A stretch of DNA of 64,000 bases from CAYYBE01 sp964470345 (GCA_964470345.1 CAYYBE010000003.1:1-64000), one strand, 5' to 3'; counted from the first letter of the stretch, positions 8,771 to 17,911 are shown. Notes: generated from the letters alone by a model not told the origin. Translations and numbers: made by a program.

Positions 8771-9153
8771 ACTTGTTGTCTTTTAGCGAGTTCAGCGATG
8801 AGAAGTTCAAAGCGGGCTTTGATTTCAGCAAAAGTAAGCGTATCGATAGAACTTTTGCATGATTCGTGTGAAACGCATGGCTTGGCGAAAATGCCCCAAT
8901 CATACGCAAAACGGGAAAGAGCCAGTACTCGGGCAACTTCTTTGATGCGCCGACGAAATTTGTTTCGTGTGTGGGCTTTCCCCGTTTTTCTTGAGGTCAC
9001 AATAAGTAGACGCATCGTATCACGCATTTTCGGAGTAATACGAACGTCAAATTCAGCTGTTTGTAAAACACGACGTGCAGTTGTAAAAAAACGCTGCAAT
9101 TCTTGCTTAGTCCACGCTGCCTGTGATACGGGCGGTATTTTTGGTGCTGTCAT
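8767..9153 (-). CDS. rnpA: Ribonuclease P protein component
   Basis: The 128-residue protein matches RnpA in its second half: DVRITPKMRDTMRLLIVTSRK and the RNA-binding block AHTRNKFRRRIKEVARV (canonical RNRxKRxxRE). It is the protein subunit of RNase P, which trims tRNA 5' ends. It starts two bases after the rpmH stop codon and overlaps yidD at its end. The N-terminal 30 residues are longer than usual. Confidence 0.88.
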   Translation of the reverse strand: MTAPKIPPVSQAAWTKQELQRFFTTARRVLQTAEFDVRITPKMRDTMRLLIVTSRKTGKAHTRNKFRRRIKEVARVLALSRFAYDWGIFAKPCVSHESCKSSIDTLTFAEIKARFELLIAELAKRQQV

Positions 9154-9155
9154 TG

Positions 9156-9290
9156 TTATACAGCGAGACGTTTTCTTCCCTTGGCACGGCGGCGGTTGAT
9201 TATCTTGCGACCGTCTTTAGTTGCCATACGGGCACGAAAACCGTGCTTCTTCTTACGTTTCTTATTTTTGACGATAAAAGTAACTGACAT
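9156..9290 (-). CDS. rpmH: 50S ribosomal protein L34
   Basis: A 44-residue basic protein, MSVTFIVKNKKRKKKHGF onward, contains the L34 signature HGFRARMATKDGRKIINRRR and ends GRKRLAV. Length and composition are typical. GGAAGGA lies upstream of the ATG at 9288-9290. It heads the rpmH-rnpA-yidD operon. Unlike in many bacteria, dnaA is not next to it but about 46 kb away. Confidence 0.95.
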   Translation of the reverse strand: MSVTFIVKNKKRKKKHGFRARMATKDGRKIINRRRAKGRKRLAV

Positions 9291-9327
9291 GCTGTCCTTC
9301 CTGGATAATCTAGATTGCAGCGGAATA

Positions 9328-9354
9328 ATTATAACGATAGCTTAATTCTAGCAA
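9328..9354 (-). promoter_or_regulatory. Predicted promoter for rpmH-rnpA-yidD
   Basis: The minus strand has a perfect TATAAT (9328-9333) with TTGCTA (9349-9354) 15 bases upstream, 38 bases before the rpmH start. The spacing is short, so the -35 assignment is uncertain. Confidence 0.5.
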
Positions 9355-9392
9355 ATGCTGCCTCTTTTGCAATAAAACCCGTGGGGGCTTGC

Positions 9393-9439
9393 CCGGCGAA
9401 GCCTGCCGAGCTGAACGCACGGACCAGGCGTAGACGGGG
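9393..9439 (+). repeat. Dispersed 46-bp intergenic repeat, copy 2
   Basis: It reads CCGGCGAAGCCTGCCGAGCT and onward, matching copies at 7602 and 22438 and, inverted, 48295. It fills the centre of the 262-base space between rpmH and the next gene. Confidence 0.6.
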
Positions 9440-9552
9440 CTTTTTCCCCTTTTGGCCAATCTGGTAACCTCGAAGTAGTGATGCGAACGTAAGTTCTCTG
9501 AAGATACCCCGCAGCTTGCTGCGCAGGTTCTTCACAACCAGCGAGGCTGCCT

Positions 9553-10254
9553 ATGATATTTTTACCACTGATTCTATTTTCTCTTGTTGCGGGCTCGGGA
9601 CTTTTTGGTGCCCAAGGGCAGCAGGTTTCTATCTTGCCCATGAGGCAGTATGAAATAAAGCCTTTTTCTGGGCCGATTACAATGCTTGGCGAGGGAAATT
9701 ATCGTGACCCCCGATCTGGTAAAAAAATTGCTCTTATTCGCGTAGGCATTGGAAAACTTCTTTCTCCATCTTATGCAGTAGTGCATCTCCAGGTGCCAGA
9801 ACTATTGCCGTTTGCCTTGCAGAGAGACGATGAGTTGGATGTGACGCTCTTTTCTCCGATTTCTTCTCCTGATAAATTTGTTCACGAGTTGCCATTTCGG
9901 ATTGTTGCGAGTAGGGATGGAATATCTGATTACATTGAGGATAAGGCAACTGGTGTCAAGCAAGCGATTTCTAGAGCGGGACAGATTATGACGGTTTATC
10001 TCGTGACAAGGGATGGGAAAAGTATTGTTGTAGGGTTTAGCGATGGTACGGTGCGGTTATACCAAGATTGTTTCGTTGGGCTACAGCCCCGGTCAGAAGT
10101 AAAGCTAAAGTCTTGGTCAACGTGGTTCTGGGCAACGTTGCGTAAGCCCAAAGTCTATGTACCCATGCTTCTCTTGTGTGCAGCCGCTGTATGTGGTGGA
10201 TACTATGGGAAAAGCTGTTGGGTATCAAAGCTAAAAAAGTTGTACGCAAAGTAG
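9553..10254 (+). CDS. Exported membrane-anchored protein, unknown
   Basis: The 233-residue protein has an N-terminal signal peptide (MIFLPLILFSLVAGSGLFGA) and one C-terminal membrane helix (VYVPMLLLCAAAVCGGYYG, about 203-221) followed by a basic tail. One beta-propeller-like strand motif is visible (GKSIVVGFSDGTVRLYQ). The topology suggests a periplasmic or surface domain anchored at the C terminus. GAGG six bases upstream supports ATG 9553. It is convergent with trxB. I do not recognise a family. Confidence 0.6.
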   Translation: MIFLPLILFSLVAGSGLFGAQGQQVSILPMRQYEIKPFSGPITMLGEGNYRDPRSGKKIALIRVGIGKLLSPSYAVVHLQVPELLPFALQRDDELDVTLFSPISSPDKFVHELPFRIVASRDGISDYIEDKATGVKQAISRAGQIMTVYLVTRDGKSIVVGFSDGTVRLYQDCFVGLQPRSEVKLKSWSTWFWATLRKPKVYVPMLLLCAAAVCGGYYGKSCWVSKLKKLYAK

Positions 10255-10278
10255 AGTCCGGCTACTTCCATACCCAAA

Positions 10279-11202
10279 TTAAGAGTTTTTTAAGAATCGT
10301 TCAGCTTCAAGTGCCGCTTTGCAGCCACTTCCAGCAGCGGTAATTGCTTGTCTATAGGCGGGGTCGGTGACGTCGCCTGCAGCAAAAACACCGGGAACTG
10401 AGGTTTGTGTTCCATTTGTACAGGTGATAAAACCGCTGGTATCGAGCGTGATATGTCCTTGTAAAAAAGCTGAATTTGGCCGTAATCCTACTGCAATAAA
10501 GATTGCATCGGTAGGGATTTCTTTTGTCTCGTTTGTTTTGAGATTTTTGAGAATTGCATGGGTGACATGCTCGCTGTTACCAATAATTTCTGAGACCGTT
10601 GTTTCATATTCAATGTTGATGGCAGGGTTGGCAAGCACGCGTGTTTGCATAGCCGCTGAAGCCGTTAAGCTATCGCGAATGTGAACAATGGTAATCTTAT
10701 TCGTAAAATGGGTCATGAACGACGCTGATTCCATGGCGGTATCACCACCGCCGACAATAATAACCTGTTTATCCTGGTAGAGTGCTCCGTCGCAGATGGC
10801 GCAGGTAGAAACTCCTTTGCCCCAATAGGTACTTTCACCGGGACAGCCGAGCTGCCTTGGAGATGCGCCCGTGGCGATAATGAGGCTGCGCGTTTGGAAC
10901 TGCTCTTTCTTGGTCCAGAGTGTAAAGGGAGTTTTGGAAAAATCGACGCGCTCGATCGTCTGTCTGACCAGTTGCGTACCAAATGAAACTGCTTGTTCCC
11001 GCATCTGTTTCATCAGCTCTGAACCACGAATGTGGGCCGTTCCTGGCCAATTATCTACGTATGTTGTTCCCATCAGCTGCCCGCCCGGTTCTGGCCCTTC
11101 AAACAGAAGGGGGTGGAGCTGCGCGCGTGCTGCATACACAGCAGCAGTTAATCCAGCAGGTCCTGAACCAATAATAATAAGTTGATGGGAGTTTTGACTC
11201 AT
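10279..11202 (-). CDS. trxB: Thioredoxin reductase (NADPH)
   Basis: The 307-residue flavoprotein has the FAD motif IIGSGPAGLTAAVYAARA, the redox motif CAICDGA (usual CATC), the NADPH motif VGGGDTAMESA and the C-terminal FAD motif GVFAAGDVTDPAYRQAITAAG. Length is normal. It reduces thioredoxin in the cytoplasm. It lies ten bases downstream of the trigger factor gene, with AGAGG before the ATG, so the two form an operon. A second, membrane-anchored TrxB fused to thioredoxin lies at 53883-55328. Confidence 0.95.
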   Translation of the reverse strand: MSQNSHQLIIIGSGPAGLTAAVYAARAQLHPLLFEGPEPGGQLMGTTYVDNWPGTAHIRGSELMKQMREQAVSFGTQLVRQTIERVDFSKTPFTLWTKKEQFQTRSLIIATGASPRQLGCPGESTYWGKGVSTCAICDGALYQDKQVIIVGGGDTAMESASFMTHFTNKITIVHIRDSLTASAAMQTRVLANPAINIEYETTVSEIIGNSEHVTHAILKNLKTNETKEIPTDAIFIAVGLRPNSAFLQGHITLDTSGFITCTNGTQTSVPGVFAAGDVTDPAYRQAITAAGSGCKAALEAERFLKNS

Positions 11203-11212
11203 AGATGGCCTC

Positions 11213-12514
11213 TTAACGTTTTGCTAATTTATTAATGAGATGATTGAGTGCTTTTTCCCGCAAACATTGCTGATAGACCAATTCGTGCGGTAAGGGGAGC
11301 TCCTGCCCATGCAGGCGAGAAACAGGGAGCGTGAAATAGACGAAGTCACGTGTTCGTGAGCGTTTTAATAAATTGAAATAACCACGAATATCGTCGGTAG
11401 TAAGAGCAATGCTTTCATGAAAGGCAAATGCATCAATTAACACAGTCTCTTTGAGCTGCTTTTCTGCAAGCTGGTGTACTTTTTCTTGGAAGTTGGGATG
11501 GGATTTATACACATAATAGTCGGGAGTGACTCGCATGGTGTTTAAAAGCATCTCTTTTTTTTGATGAACATGTTCATACGGCACCATGAAATGATGGTGC
11601 TTTAACATCGTTTTGAGTGCTGTTTCAATCGTTTCCCGTCGTTGGCTAATGTCATTGCGATAGGAAAAAACTTCGATAAGTTTTAGGTGAATATCTTTCA
11701 TTGATTTGAGTTTAAAGTAAGAAGTAAACGCATCAAGAGAAAAGATACTTTGGTCGACATGGTCGATGATTGTCAGCAAAAATGTGTAGGCAGAGTCAAA
11801 GGTATTATGTACATGGCTTTGAAAAATACAGGCATTGGAGGTAAATGAATCGCCTGTTTTTTTCCCTACAAACAGCGCGCATGACTCTTCGTCGGTTTCG
11901 TCATCAGTAATTTTAAGCCACAAGATATTCTTGTGCTCGCCCAAGAGACAGATCTGTTCATTTCCTAATGGCTGCAAGCTAAAACAGACCCAATCGCCTA
12001 CTTTAATAACTGCTGCTTGTGGTTGGGCGGCTGTGCGTTTTTCTTCTTCAGTAACAAATGCTTCCACTTGTTTATCAAGATCGCGATATCCTTTGCGACT
12101 TGGCGCTCTAAAGAGAAATTCTTTCCAGTTTTGATGGATTTTCGGCTGAATGGTTGAAACCTGAAAGGTAAACGAAGCGCCCTGTTTTGGTTCAAGAGCA
12201 ATGTTTGCAAGCTTTGGTTCACCTAAGACTACCACTTTTTGTTTCATAAGCTCTTCCGCCAAAAAGGCAGAGACGCAGCTTGCGTAGACAAATTCGCCGA
12301 CATGCTCAAGCAAGGGAGAGCGCAGGATTTTTTCAAGATAATCTGCTGGTGCAGCGCCTCGAGAAAAACCCTGAATTTTCACGTCAGTTTTTTGCAGACG
12401 CAACGCTTCTTGGTAGAGCGACTCAATAAAAGATTGGTGTACCGTAATTGTTGCAAACATACTTGATGGAGATGCTTGTTCAAGTTTCATCGCCAATGGA
12501 CAGCTTCGTTTCAT
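11213..12514 (-). CDS. tig: Trigger factor-like chaperone
   Basis: The 433-residue protein matches trigger factor in its N-terminal ribosome-binding domain: VKIQGFSRGAAPADYLEKIL corresponds to the GFRxGxxP signature, followed by a VVLGEPKL strand. A central segment (about 150-240) takes the position of the PPIase domain but is poorly conserved, and the C-terminal half is helical. AAGGAG six bases upstream supports ATG 12514. Trigger factor binds nascent chains at the ribosome exit. The divergence leaves some doubt about peptidyl-prolyl isomerase activity. Confidence 0.75.
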   Translation of the reverse strand: MKRSCPLAMKLEQASPSSMFATITVHQSFIESLYQEALRLQKTDVKIQGFSRGAAPADYLEKILRSPLLEHVGEFVYASCVSAFLAEELMKQKVVVLGEPKLANIALEPKQGASFTFQVSTIQPKIHQNWKEFLFRAPSRKGYRDLDKQVEAFVTEEEKRTAAQPQAAVIKVGDWVCFSLQPLGNEQICLLGEHKNILWLKITDDETDEESCALFVGKKTGDSFTSNACIFQSHVHNTFDSAYTFLLTIIDHVDQSIFSLDAFTSYFKLKSMKDIHLKLIEVFSYRNDISQRRETIETALKTMLKHHHFMVPYEHVHQKKEMLLNTMRVTPDYYVYKSHPNFQEKVHQLAEKQLKETVLIDAFAFHESIALTTDDIRGYFNLLKRSRTRDFVYFTLPVSRLHGQELPLPHELVYQQCLREKALNHLINKLAKR

Positions 12515-12620
12515 ACGTTCTCCTTTTTTACCTATGACCCTACTCCGTCGATTTGTGCTTTCATTACGTTTATTTAAGATAGAGAGGGCTAAGCCATTTC
12601 AGCCCGTTTGTCTGTGCCAG

Positions 12621-12646
12621 GCATTTTTCGCTTTTGCGAAAAATGC
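12621..12646 (-). terminator. Hairpin after tRNA-Leu, sharing the tRNA 3' bases
   Basis: On the minus strand GCATTTTTCGC, AAAA, GCGAAAAATGC forms an 11-bp perfect stem. The first three bases are the last bases of the tRNA (including the discriminator), the same arrangement as at tRNA-Phe. Confidence 0.55.
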
Positions 12647-12727
12647 AAGAGAGAGGACTCGAACCCCCACCCCCGTTAAGGGACTGGGACCTAAACCCAG
12701 CGCGTCTGCCAATTTCGCCACTCTTGC
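12644..12727 (-). tRNA. tRNA-Leu (anticodon UAG)
   Basis: The cloverleaf has acceptor GCAAGAG/CTCTTGC, anticodon stem CTGGG/CCCAG with loop TTTAGGT (anticodon TAG in DNA), a long class II variable arm (TCCCTTAACGGGGG) and a T loop with TTCGAGT. The discriminator is A and no CCA is encoded. Confidence 0.93.
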
Positions 12728-12804
12728 ATACATCGTATATGTCATACCAGGACTAGCCTATGCATAAACTATTGGCGAGGCAAGAGTTTATGCATATTAC
12801 CAGT

Positions 12805-13392
12805 TTAAAGGTCTTTAAGCTCAATTTCTTTTTTAGATGCAACTTTATCCGAAAGATCACAGAATTTATCGGTAATCTTTTGCACAAGATCCTGAAGTCG
12901 TTTTCCATAGTCCTCAGAGATCTTTTTTGCTTTTTCTGTGTCTCGAATAAAGCTGTGCACCTCTTTACGAACATTGCGAATGCTGACTTTGCATTCTTCA
13001 AGCTTCTTTTGCAACACTTTTACCAGCTCGTCACGACGTTCTTTGCTGATACGAGGAAGCTGTATCCGAATGACCGTTCCATCGTTAAGCGGTGTTACCC
13101 CCAGGTCGGACATCGAAATAGCCTTCTCGATTTCAGGCATAATGCCCTTATCCCATGGTTGGACAACAAGTAATGTTGCTTCTGGAGCTGAGAGAGCGGC
13201 AGTGTCTTTTAAAGACATAAGCGAACCATAACAGCTTACTTTGATGTCTTCGATCATTGCCGTTGAGGCTCGCCCAGTTCTGAGCTTGCTTAATTCTTTC
13301 TCAAGGTGCTTAATGCTTTTGTCCATTTCGCTTTCAATAAAAGCTTCAAATGGCTTACTGCTTCCGCCTTCGGTGAGCGTGATTGAGATCAT
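12805..13392 (-). CDS. frr: Ribosome recycling factor
   Basis: The 195-residue protein has the RRF landmarks: LSKLRTGRASTAMIEDIKVSCYGS, PWDKGIMPEIEKAI, SDLGVTPLNDGTVIRIQLP and ISKERRDELVKVLQKKLEE, then the C-terminal helix. It releases ribosomes after termination together with EF-G. GAGGGAT seven bases upstream supports the start. It follows tsf by 31 bases; pyrH, usually between them, is absent here. Confidence 0.96.
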   Translation of the reverse strand: MISITLTEGGSSKPFEAFIESEMDKSIKHLEKELSKLRTGRASTAMIEDIKVSCYGSLMSLKDTAALSAPEATLLVVQPWDKGIMPEIEKAISMSDLGVTPLNDGTVIRIQLPRISKERRDELVKVLQKKLEECKVSIRNVRKEVHSFIRDTEKAKKISEDYGKRLQDLVQKITDKFCDLSDKVASKKEIELKDL

Positions 13393-13423
13393 ATATATCC
13401 CTCATGGTTGTGGTAGGAATCGA

Positions 13424-14029
13424 TTAAGCGTTCGTTTCTCCGATTTCAAGGCGAACAAAGCGGGCAATCTTGATGTTTTCGCCCATCTTAGCGATTAAGT
13501 CTTTTAATAAGTCATCGACCGTCATCTGATCATTTTTAACAAATGCTTGTTGGAGTAAGCAGACTTCAGCGTAGAATTTCTTGAGTTTGCCTTCAACAAT
13601 TTGGTCAACCATCTTTTCTGGTTTGCCAGCACTTAAGAGTTGCTCGCGGTAAATAACCCGTTCTTTTTCGAGCGTTGTTTGGTCAACTTGGTCGGGGCTC
13701 AAGAATTTTGGGCTAAAAGCAGCAATGTGCATGCAGACATCTTGGGCAAAGCGCTTCATGTCTTCTGTTCGCGCAACAAAGTCTGTTTCGCAGTTGATTT
13801 CGATCATAACCCCAATGCGTGACCCTGGATGGATGTAGGCATGGATTAAGCCTTCAGCAGTTGCATTGCCGGAGCGCTTTGAAGCGACCGCAGCACCTTT
13901 TTTGCGAAGTTCTTCAACAGCCTTCTCAATGTCACCATTGGTTGCTTCAAGGGCTTTTTTGCAATCCATCATGCCGATTCCGGTTCTGTCACGGAGCTTT
14001 TGGATGAGTTCAAGATTGATCGTGCTCAT
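13424..14029 (-). CDS. tsf: Elongation factor Ts (short form)
   Basis: The 201-residue protein has the UBA-like N terminus (LIQKLRDRTGIGMMDCKKAL) and the core signature IGVMIEINCETDFVAR. It is of the short, Thermus- or chloroplast-like type, lacking most of the second core subdomain found in the roughly 280-residue E. coli protein. It recycles EF-Tu-GDP. It heads the tsf-frr pair; rpsB, normally upstream, is not here. A 170-base divergent region separates it from rplU. Confidence 0.95.
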   Translation of the reverse strand: MSTINLELIQKLRDRTGIGMMDCKKALEATNGDIEKAVEELRKKGAAVASKRSGNATAEGLIHAYIHPGSRIGVMIEINCETDFVARTEDMKRFAQDVCMHIAAFSPKFLSPDQVDQTTLEKERVIYREQLLSAGKPEKMVDQIVEGKLKKFYAEVCLLQQAFVKNDQMTVDDLLKDLIAKMGENIKIARFVRLEIGETNA

Positions 14030-14122
14030 ACTGATTCCTTGTTATACTGTGGTTTATAGGGGATCTTTCTGGGGATACTCCCCTTACTTCCCCTCAGTTT
14101 GCCAAAAAAGTGAATTTATTGC

Positions 14123-14150
14123 TAGACAGATTCTTCTGGTTTGGTACACT
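14123..14150 (+). promoter_or_regulatory. Predicted promoter for rplU
   Basis: TAGACA (14123-14128) and TACACT (14145-14150) are 16 bases apart, 50 bases before the rplU start, in the divergent space with tsf. Confidence 0.45.
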
Positions 14151-14200
14151 AGCCATATGCCAGACAACTTTAGATTTTAGTGTCCCAAAAGGGGTTTTTC

Positions 14201-14542
14201 ATGAACGAAAACGGATCAATTGCAATTACGTTTGATCGCTATGCGATCATTCAGACAGGTGGTAAACAGTACCAAGCCCTTGAGGGTAAAACAATCGCTA
14301 TCGAAAAGCTTGAAGCTAAGGTTGGCGACAACATTACCTTTGACGAAGTGCTTTTGCGCAGAAGTAATGCCAGCACGGTCGAAGTTGGTCGTCCTTACCT
14401 GGACGTGCCGGTTAAGGCTGAAGTCATTAAGCATGGTAAAGGTGAAAAAGTTATTATTTTCAAATTTAAACGCCGCCATATGTCCCGTGTAAAGCGTGGA
14501 CACCGCCAGCCATTTACCGTGGTTCGCATAACGGCTATCTAA
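14201..14542 (+). CDS. rplU: 50S ribosomal protein L21
   Basis: The 113-residue protein has the L21 pattern: YAIIQTGGKQYQALEGKTIA, VGDNITFDEVLLRR, GRPYLDVPVKAEVIKHGKGE and the basic FKFKRRHMSRVKRGHRQPFT block that binds 23S rRNA. ATG 14201 is chosen over GTG 14180 because AAAAGGGG lies six bases before it. rpmA (L27) does not follow, which is unusual, and a strong terminator ends the unit. Confidence 0.95.
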   Translation: MNENGSIAITFDRYAIIQTGGKQYQALEGKTIAIEKLEAKVGDNITFDEVLLRRSNASTVEVGRPYLDVPVKAEVIKHGKGEKVIIFKFKRRHMSRVKRGHRQPFTVVRITAI

Positions 14543-14569
14543 GATTAGATCTTTTCGGTCTATAATGTT

Positions 14570-14613
14570 CAACCCCGGAGCTTTTAAGTTAAAAGTCCCG
14601 GGGTTGTTTTTTT
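14570..14613 (+). terminator. Strong intrinsic terminator of rplU
   Basis: CAACCCCGG(A)GCTTTT and AAAAG(T)CCCGGGGTTG form a long GC-rich stem with an AAGTT-type loop, followed by seven T. Confidence 0.93.
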
Positions 14614-14675
14614 GTCTGTTTTTATCGCCCAGTTAGGGGCCTCTTCAGAGGCAGTGTCTTTCTGGGACAATAGAC

Positions 14676-16016
14676 TTACTTAACCAGGTTCTTGAGATAG
14701 TCGCCGACTTTGTCCAGGCTAATACGCTCTTGGGTCATAGAGTCCCGTTGGCGAGCGGTGACGCAGTGGTCGTTTTCTGTCTCAAAGTCGTAGGTAAAGC
14801 AGACTGGTGTCCCAATTTCGTCCTGACGACGATAACGCTTGCCAATTGAACCTGAAAGATCGTACTGAATCTCAAAGCCGAGTTTTTTGAGTTCACGGTA
14901 GAGCTTTTCTGCCCCTTCTGCCTGTGCTTTAACCAAGGGAAGAACGGCAGCTTTGACTGGTGCTAAGCTTGGGTGGAGTTTTAAGACTGTACGAACTCCT
15001 TCATTGTCTGGTTCCTCGCAGTAGCTGTCAAACAAGATAGTCAAAAAGAGGCGATCGACTCCGACTGAGCATTCAACCACGTGAGGGGTGTACGATGCTT
15101 TGGTTTCATCATCAAAAACAGCCAGATCTTTTCCTGAGCACTTGGAGTGTTGGGTAAGGTCGAAGTTTCCACGGTAGGCAACGCCCTCTAATTCTTTCCA
15201 GCCAAAGGGGAACTGATATTCAACATCAGACGTGGCTGAGGAGTAGTGGGAAAGCTCCTCTTTTTCATGGGCGCGCAAGCGGATATTGGACATATTGAGT
15301 CCAATTGCCTTATAAAACTTCATGCGTTCTTCTGACCAGAAGGCAAAGAACTCGAGTGCGGTTTCGCCTTTGCAGAACCATTCAAGCTCCATCTGCTCAA
15401 ATTCCCGCATACGGAACAGAAACTGCTTTGGTGTAATTTCATTGCGGAACGCTTTACCGATTTGGCCAACACCAAACGGGATTTTAATCCGGTTGGTCGT
15501 CATAATGTTTTTAAAGTTTACAAAGATCGACTGTGCGGTTTCTGGGCGTAAATAGGCAGTTGAGCTTTGGTCTGTTGCAGCCCCAACCTGTGTTTTAAAC
15601 ATGAGATGGAACTGGCGCACGTCGGTCCAGCTTGTATTGCCGCAGTTAGGGCAGGGCTTTTCGAGATTGACGTCATCAGCGCGATAGCGCTTTTTGCAGA
15701 CTAGGCAGTCAACGAGCGGGTCATGAAAGTTACTGACGTGTCCTGAGGCTTGCCACATCGGCTCAGAGCCTAATAAGGCACCTTCCATAAAAAGAATATC
15801 TTTGTCGAGCTTTTTGAGTGAGTTGATCCATGCCGCGCGAATGTTATTTTTTAACAGGGTACCGATAGGACCCATGTCGTACACTCCGTTAAGCCCGCCG
15901 TAGATATCGGCTGAGGGATACGCAAATCCCCTGCGTTTACAGAGAGCAACGATTTTATCAAGGGTAACAGTATTTTTTTGATTCAGATTTGTTGGTTCGG
16001 CGCTGGTAAGTTCCAT
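14676..16016 (-). CDS. glyQS: Glycyl-tRNA synthetase (dimeric alpha2 type)
   Basis: The 446-residue class II synthetase starts with FAYPSADIYGGLNGVYDMGPIGTLLKNN, typical of the eukaryote/archaeal-like GlyRS, contains a zinc-type CLVCKKRYRADD...CPNCGN insertion, motif 2 RNEITPKQFLFRMREFEQME, and the C-terminal anticodon-binding domain (VLPLVKAQAEGAEKLYRELK, SGSIGKRYRRQDEIGTPVC). It charges tRNA-Gly. It stands alone, divergent from the htrA operon. Length is normal for this type. Confidence 0.96.
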   Translation of the reverse strand: MELTSAEPTNLNQKNTVTLDKIVALCKRRGFAYPSADIYGGLNGVYDMGPIGTLLKNNIRAAWINSLKKLDKDILFMEGALLGSEPMWQASGHVSNFHDPLVDCLVCKKRYRADDVNLEKPCPNCGNTSWTDVRQFHLMFKTQVGAATDQSSTAYLRPETAQSIFVNFKNIMTTNRIKIPFGVGQIGKAFRNEITPKQFLFRMREFEQMELEWFCKGETALEFFAFWSEERMKFYKAIGLNMSNIRLRAHEKEELSHYSSATSDVEYQFPFGWKELEGVAYRGNFDLTQHSKCSGKDLAVFDDETKASYTPHVVECSVGVDRLFLTILFDSYCEEPDNEGVRTVLKLHPSLAPVKAAVLPLVKAQAEGAEKLYRELKKLGFEIQYDLSGSIGKRYRRQDEIGTPVCFTYDFETENDHCVTARQRDSMTQERISLDKVGDYLKNLVK

Positions 16017-16225
16017 ACTACACTTTCTTCAAAACAACGATATTAAATATGTAAGAGCTTTGTCTCAGAGAGCTGGGCTCTCAGCTCAGTATACTGTTAC
16101 TTACACTGGTGGGCAAACCGAATGGGGGGTGTGTGTTGGTGAGAGTGGCAATATTGCTCGAGTATCGATAAACTAGGGGTATTGTTGGAGAGGTAGTTCT
16201 TATTTTTTACTCAAAGGTGGGTCTC

Positions 16226-17896
16226 ATGAGCGCATGGTTGTCTTTTTTATTGAATATGGTTCGGTCTGTTTGGTTTTGGATAGTGGTAGTGCTGGGCGTT
16301 GGCTTTTTTGCCTATCGTTCTTACGTTGCCCACAAAGATCTTACCGTTGTCGTTGAACGACTTAAAGAAGAAGTAAATCGTGTGCATGAGCCTGATGGGT
16401 CATTGGCACCCGCTCCCATTACCGAGACATGTGAAGTCCGTTCATGGTCAGATTTGCAAGATCTGACAAAAGATACGGTTGTGCAGGTGATTTCTGAAAT
16501 TGCACTTTTTAATTTATTAGAACCCTACAAATCTCCTGAGCAAGGACGCATGAGTGGTTCAGGCTTTTTTATTAGTGAAGAGGGCGATCTTTTAACCAAT
16601 GCGCACGTTGTGAATCAAGCAAAGGCGGTCTTTATCCAAATTCCATCACTCGGTAAACGTCGTTTAGAGGTTGATGTGATTGGTATTGGGCATGAATATG
16701 ATCTTGCGCTCGTTCGTTTGCGTCCTGAAGCGCGCAAAGAAGTTGAAAAAGTTATCGGTAAAATTCGCTTCTTGCAGTTTGGTGACTCTGATAAGTTGAG
16801 CCGTTCTCAGGAAATTATGACGCTCGGGTATCCGTTAGGCCAACAGTCGTTAAAAAGTACGACCGGGGTTATTAGTGGCTATGAAGCGATCAATGGTCAA
16901 CATATGATTCAGATTAGTGCGCCTATCAATCCAGGAAACTCCGGCGGACCGTCGCTTAATCGCTGTGGCCAGGTTATTGGGGTAAATACAGCCGGGATGC
17001 CGTCTGCCGAAGCTCAAAATATTAACTATATTATTGCGAGCAACGACGTAAAACTCTTTTTGGCACAGCTTGATAAGATTACGACTCCAGGTCTTAAATT
17101 TTTACGACGCCCCTTTCTTGGTGTTCTTCCCAATATTGCCACTGAAGAATTAACGAAATATTTAGGTAATCCTCAGCCGGGTGGTTTATATGTTATCGCC
17201 GTGTACGAAGGAAGCCCTCTGTGCAAGTCGGGCGTTGTTCCTGGTGATATGATCTATGAGATCGATGGGCATAAAATTGACGTCTTTGGCGATTTGAATG
17301 TTGCCTGGAGTGAAGACAAAATTTCATACAGTGATTATATCTCTCGTCTCATGCCCGGTGACAAGGTATCATTAAAGGTGTATCGCAAGGGTAAAGAAAA
17401 GAACGTTACCTGTTTGTTTGACCAAACGAAGCTTGCGCCAGTTCGCCGTATCTATCCTGGGTATGAGCCAATAGACTACGAGCTTTTTGGTGGTATGGTT
17501 ATCATGCAACTTTCGATTAATCATTTGCCACTCTTAATTCAAGCGGCTCCTGAGTTAACAAGATATTTAGATTTTAAAAATCAGATGAAACCGGTCTTAA
17601 TCATTACCCATGTGATGCCAGACTCTGCCGTAATTCGTGCCCGCTCACTTGGAGTTGGGGCAGTATTGAGCGAAGTGAACGGGGAGCCGGTTGGGACGCT
17701 TGATGATTTGCGTGCAGCGCTTGAAAAGAGTTTTTCAAATGATTTGGTAACAATGAAAACGAGCGAAAACGTTTTTACCGCATTACCATTTAGAAAAATA
17801 CTTGAAGAAGAAAAGCGTCTTTCAGCAAACTATTTTTACCACATTACCGATGCTGTACAGGCATTAATGAAAAAAGCTGGTATCAAACCTGAGTAG
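16226..17896 (+). CDS. Membrane-anchored HtrA/Deg-type serine protease with PDZ domains
   Basis: The 556-residue protein has an N-terminal membrane helix (about 12-30), a short coiled linker, and a trypsin-like domain with an intact triad: His127 in TNAHVV, Asp159 in YDLALVRL and Ser239 in PGNSGGP. PDZ-like domains follow near 300-400 (GGLYVIAVYEGSPLCKSGV) and near 450-520. It should degrade damaged proteins in the periplasm. ATG 16226 is favoured by AAAGGTGG five bases upstream. It starts a three-gene operon with tlyA (15-base gap) and fic (20-base gap). Confidence 0.9.
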   Translation: MSAWLSFLLNMVRSVWFWIVVVLGVGFFAYRSYVAHKDLTVVVERLKEEVNRVHEPDGSLAPAPITETCEVRSWSDLQDLTKDTVVQVISEIALFNLLEPYKSPEQGRMSGSGFFISEEGDLLTNAHVVNQAKAVFIQIPSLGKRRLEVDVIGIGHEYDLALVRLRPEARKEVEKVIGKIRFLQFGDSDKLSRSQEIMTLGYPLGQQSLKSTTGVISGYEAINGQHMIQISAPINPGNSGGPSLNRCGQVIGVNTAGMPSAEAQNINYIIASNDVKLFLAQLDKITTPGLKFLRRPFLGVLPNIATEELTKYLGNPQPGGLYVIAVYEGSPLCKSGVVPGDMIYEIDGHKIDVFGDLNVAWSEDKISYSDYISRLMPGDKVSLKVYRKGKEKNVTCLFDQTKLAPVRRIYPGYEPIDYELFGGMVIMQLSINHLPLLIQAAPELTRYLDFKNQMKPVLIITHVMPDSAVIRARSLGVGAVLSEVNGEPVGTLDDLRAALEKSFSNDLVTMKTSENVFTALPFRKILEEEKRLSANYFYHITDAVQALMKKAGIKPE

Positions 17897-17911
17897 AGAG
17901 GTGAGCTGACC

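Noticed and set aside
8544..8936. A 130-codon open frame on the minus strand
   Set aside because: It overlaps yidD and rnpA, both clear families in other frames; its composition is that of a shadow frame.
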